Assembly: GCA_050084985.1 (NCBI GenBank)
Contig: JBITNC010000001.1
Coordinates: forward strand, 188,976,001 to 189,040,000
DNA from: Nageia nagi
Lineage: Eukaryota; Pinophyta
Length of the DNA: 64,000 bases
Direction of reading: 5' to 3'
Shown here: positions 61,570 to 64,000 of the stretch, in pieces
How positions within the stretch are numbered: position 1 is the first letter of the stretch
Layout: each line of letters begins with the position of its first letter
Notes under the pieces: generated by a model
The model's database searches: none
What the model was told of the DNA's origin: nothing
The model's input: only the letters and a program-made list of their open reading frames with translations
Position numbers and translations under genes: made by a program

Positions 61570-62277
61570 CCAAAGAGGGGAAAATGTAGATGCCTAAAAA
61601 TGAATTATTATTTATTAAATAATTCATTTTATAGCCTAAATAATGTATTATGTGAAAAGGGGGTTAAACATACCCAAAGCTATGTAATTAATGTAATGGA
61701 CCATTATATCATGACCTAAGGGTCAAATATTATAATAGAAGTGTTGTTATATAAAGGCATCAAAGGCAACCAAAAAGGGATGGAAGATCCTTAGAGAAGG
61801 AGACTCTATCAATTGAAAATTAGATATAAGATCATCATCAAGGCTATAGGATATTACAAAAGCCACAATAAGGCCAAAGATAGAAAAGGAGAGAACAAAG
61901 AACAAGACCTAAGGAAAACCTTTGTGAATATCATATCTATAACAAGAGAATATCATCTCTTATCTTTTATTTGTTATATGATTGCTCATTTGTTCACTCA
62001 TTACTATATCCTTTATTACATATATTATATTACTTATTTTAAACTGCTAGCAACATACTTAATATAGGATGCCAACGATGTGCAATTGGGTGAATCTATG
62101 CTTGTCTTTTATGTATGTTTCCCTTAATGGAATGAATATATGATCTAATTAAACACAAGTTTTTTTTGTTATTTGTTATTGCCATATTTCATGTACATGT
62201 TTCAATAAGAAACAAGTAGACCAATAGTGCATTAATTAACCCCCATACATAATTAATTACATTATTTGGGGTCTACA
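61570..62277 (+). repeat. Polypurine tract and 3' LTR of element E
   Basis: ccaaagaggggaaaa (61,570-61,584), then the LTR from TGTAGATGCC (61,585) to GGGGTCTACA (62,277), 693 bp. TATA box tatataaag at 61,748. Core pair at 62,043-62,057 and 62,068-62,082. Confidence 0.92.
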
Positions 62278-64000
62278 CTACCTCGCAAACAATATCTCCT
62301 ACAACATGGTAATCTAAATATATAGTAGATCTCAATGTGATGATTTATTTCTTGCTACCCCATGAAATTAGTCCAAATTCAAGGAAGAACACATATCCTA
62401 TTTTCGATCTTTTATCATCTAAGGATCCACTATAATTTGCATCTATGTATCCATACAAGATGAACTTATTATTCTTCTTATATTCCAGGACATAACTATC
62501 AATGCTACAGATGTATCTCAAAATATGCTTTGCCATAGTTCAATGTACGTTCTTCGGTTCATGTATAAATCTTGAAATATAGCGAATGACATATCAAATA
62601 TTCAGCCTAGTGTATATTAGGTAAATTAACCCTCAAATTAGTTGATAATAGAGAGTTTCATTTACCAGTGGAGAATAATCATAGCATGATAAATGTAAAC
62701 TAGGTTTGATTGGCATGGACATTGAGTCATATTTTGTTATCTTGAATTTCTCTAATAGATTCTTGGTATACTTAATTTATGAAATAAACATCTATTCCTA
62801 CATCTACTAGACCTCCAATCTAAGGAAATAGTGAAGTAAACCAAGATCAATCATATTGAATGATCATTTAAGATCATCTTTGTAATATATTATCAACTCT
62901 TTAGTGCTTCCTATGATAACTAGATCATTGATATAAACTACAACTATGACAATATGCCCCCCATTTTATTGAAGATAGAGGTTAGGATCATATAGACTCC
63001 TATTGAAGTCATGTTTTAATAGGTGGAAATCAATTTTTATATACTAGGCTTATGGAGGCTATTTCAATCCATACAAAGACTTGATCAATATACACACTTT
63101 TGTTTTACCTATATCAATAATGAATTCTTCAGGTTGCTACATGTAGACTTCTTTCTCTAAGTCTCCATTTAGGAAGGAACTCTTCACATCCATTTGATGG
63201 AATTTCTAGCAAAATTATGTTGCCATTGCAAAAGTAATTCTAATGGTCTTAATCTTATATGTGGGAGTAAAAGTATCCTCATAGTTGATACCTTACTGTT
63301 GAGCATATCCTTTGGGTACGAGTTGGGCCTTATGCTTATTGAGTGTACTATCATATTTATACTTAGTTTTGAATACCCATTTGCATCCAATGGCCTTTTT
63401 TCATAGTGAAATATCTACCAACTTCCATGTACCATTTTTCATCAATGCATCATACACAACTTGCATGGCTAACTTCCAATGAGATATCTTAATAGCTTCA
63501 TGAACCATTTTAGATTTAAGTGTATTCAAAAATATGTTCATCATTGCCAAATTCACTTCTTCATGAGCCATGCTTTATGTTCTTACTCTGGAAGTTGAAT
63601 TTTCTAGTGGAGAACTCAAGTTTGAATCTTGCAATATCTTTTGGTACCACTTAGATCTTTGAGGTGGAAAATTCACAACTAGAGCTTCTCTCTTATCATA
63701 CTTAGCATCATAATTGATTATAGGGCCACTAATAGGTTTAGGTACCTCTGTAGGTGGACTAGTTGAAGATTCACAAGTGTCATCAAAGATTACATATCTA
63801 TTTATATAAGTATTTTGATTAGCAGGATCCATGAGTCTATAGGCTTTGGATTCACTATCATACCCAAGCAGAATACACCTCTTTGATTTTTCATCAATCA
63901 TCTTCCTTTGCTCCTTAGGAATATGCATGTAGGTAGTACAACCAAATACTCAAATATGTGAGATATTGGGTTGCTCTCCATACCATTCTTCTTCAAGTAT
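62278..64000 (-). pseudogene. Ty1/copia element F: integrase end, RT and RNase H
   Basis: On the minus strand from 64,000: integrase C-terminal region (SKRCILLGYDSESKAYRLMD, YVIFDD, 63,865-63,780), then a linker with Pro-rich text. RT follows: WKLVDISL, GCKWVFKTKYK (about 63,385), TFTPTYKIKTIR, the FHQMDVKSSFLNGDL segment (about 63,200-63,155), CILIKSLYGLK (about 63,090), catalytic VVYINDLVIIGS (about 62,945-62,910) where YVDD has become YIND. RNase H: ILRYICSIDSYVLEYKK, YIDANYSGSLDDKRSKIGYV and ISWGSKK (62,350), breaking off at 62,278 where element E was inserted and resuming at 50,925. The 5' part lies beyond the window. Many stops. Confidence 0.9.

Larger units (their letters stand above)
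50926..62277 (+). mobile_element. Element E: composite Tat-like LTR element inserted in copia RNase H
   Basis: A 5' LTR (TGTAGACACC, 50,926) and 3' LTR (ends GGGGTCTACA, 62,277) are flanked by CTACT (50,921-50,925) and CTACC (62,278-62,282), a 5-bp duplication with one change. Removing E rejoins the copia RNase H. Its own gag-pol is not seen. The interior holds an inverted Tat element (D), an antisense PMD fragment, and the usual 3'-UTR repeats and purine tract of the group. Confidence 0.82.

Noticed and set aside
50926-62277. Simple inversion of gag-pol as the whole explanation of E and D
   Set aside because: Part of the LTR is present in both orientations and a PMD fragment sits at one junction, which a single inversion would not produce.
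1-64000. tRNA, rRNA or other structured RNA genes
   Set aside because: None seen by eye on either strand. The tRNA-like matches are short primer-binding sites only.

Overview
The window is an AT-rich (about 70% A+T by eye, CpG very scarce) stretch of plant nuclear genome made almost entirely of old, broken LTR retrotransposons nested in one another. I found no gene likely to encode an intact protein. Nearly every coding remnant carries stops and frameshifts. Many stops are what C-to-T or G-to-A change makes of Gln, Trp or Arg codons, as expected from long-term deamination of methylated cytosine. Old, divergent, un-deleted elements with slow turnover suggest a gymnosperm. The extreme AT bias would suit a gnetophyte such as Welwitschia, but that is an inference.

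Layout. 1-5.4 kb: a copia-like gag with three degenerate zinc knuckles, then a probable long LTR (element H). 5.4-10.6 kb: a sugar-transporter exon relic, a minus-strand Ty3/gypsy gag, and a plus-strand chromovirus integrase scrap. 10,577-24,920: element A, a Tat-lineage Ty3/gypsy element (two RNase H domains) with perfect 5-bp target duplications (AAGTG). It is split by element B (13,633-19,741), a chromodomain Ty3/gypsy element with two 721-bp LTRs and an initiator-tRNA-Met primer site. 24.9-28.4 kb: AT-rich DNA without recognisable genes. 28,390-45,745: element G, minus strand, with a gag, no visible pol, and a plant mobile domain (PMD) gene lying antisense in its body. Its 3' LTR is interrupted by element C (29,031-37,534), a complete Tat element with target duplication ATTGT. 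47.3-50.0 kb: a long degenerate reading frame of unknown identity. 50.0-64 kb: a second sugar-transporter exon relic hit by copia element F (minus strand). The RNase H of F is interrupted by element E (50,926-62,277, target duplication CTACT/CTACC). E carries inside it an inverted Tat element D (minus) and a second PMD fragment, again antisense to its host.

How the parts relate. Elements A, C, D, E and G share LTR ends TGTAGA...TCTACA. Where the sequence is present they also share a TGGTGAACC-like primer site, a purine tract CCAAAGAGGGGAAAA and tandem 3'-UTR repeats, so they are subfamilies of one Tat-like group. Insertion order is readable: B after A, C after G, E after F.

The most unusual signal is a short bipartite repeat: two 15-bp quasi-palindromic cores (roughly GCYATYARTRRYRTG), usually 30 bp apart. 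It recurs about 20 times: in LTRs, 5' UTRs, the protease-RT linker, the RNase H linker and 3' UTRs of the Tat elements, at equivalent places in the unrelated element B, and in non-element DNA. The second notable signal is the pair of antisense, intron-containing PMD genes inside two retrotransposons.
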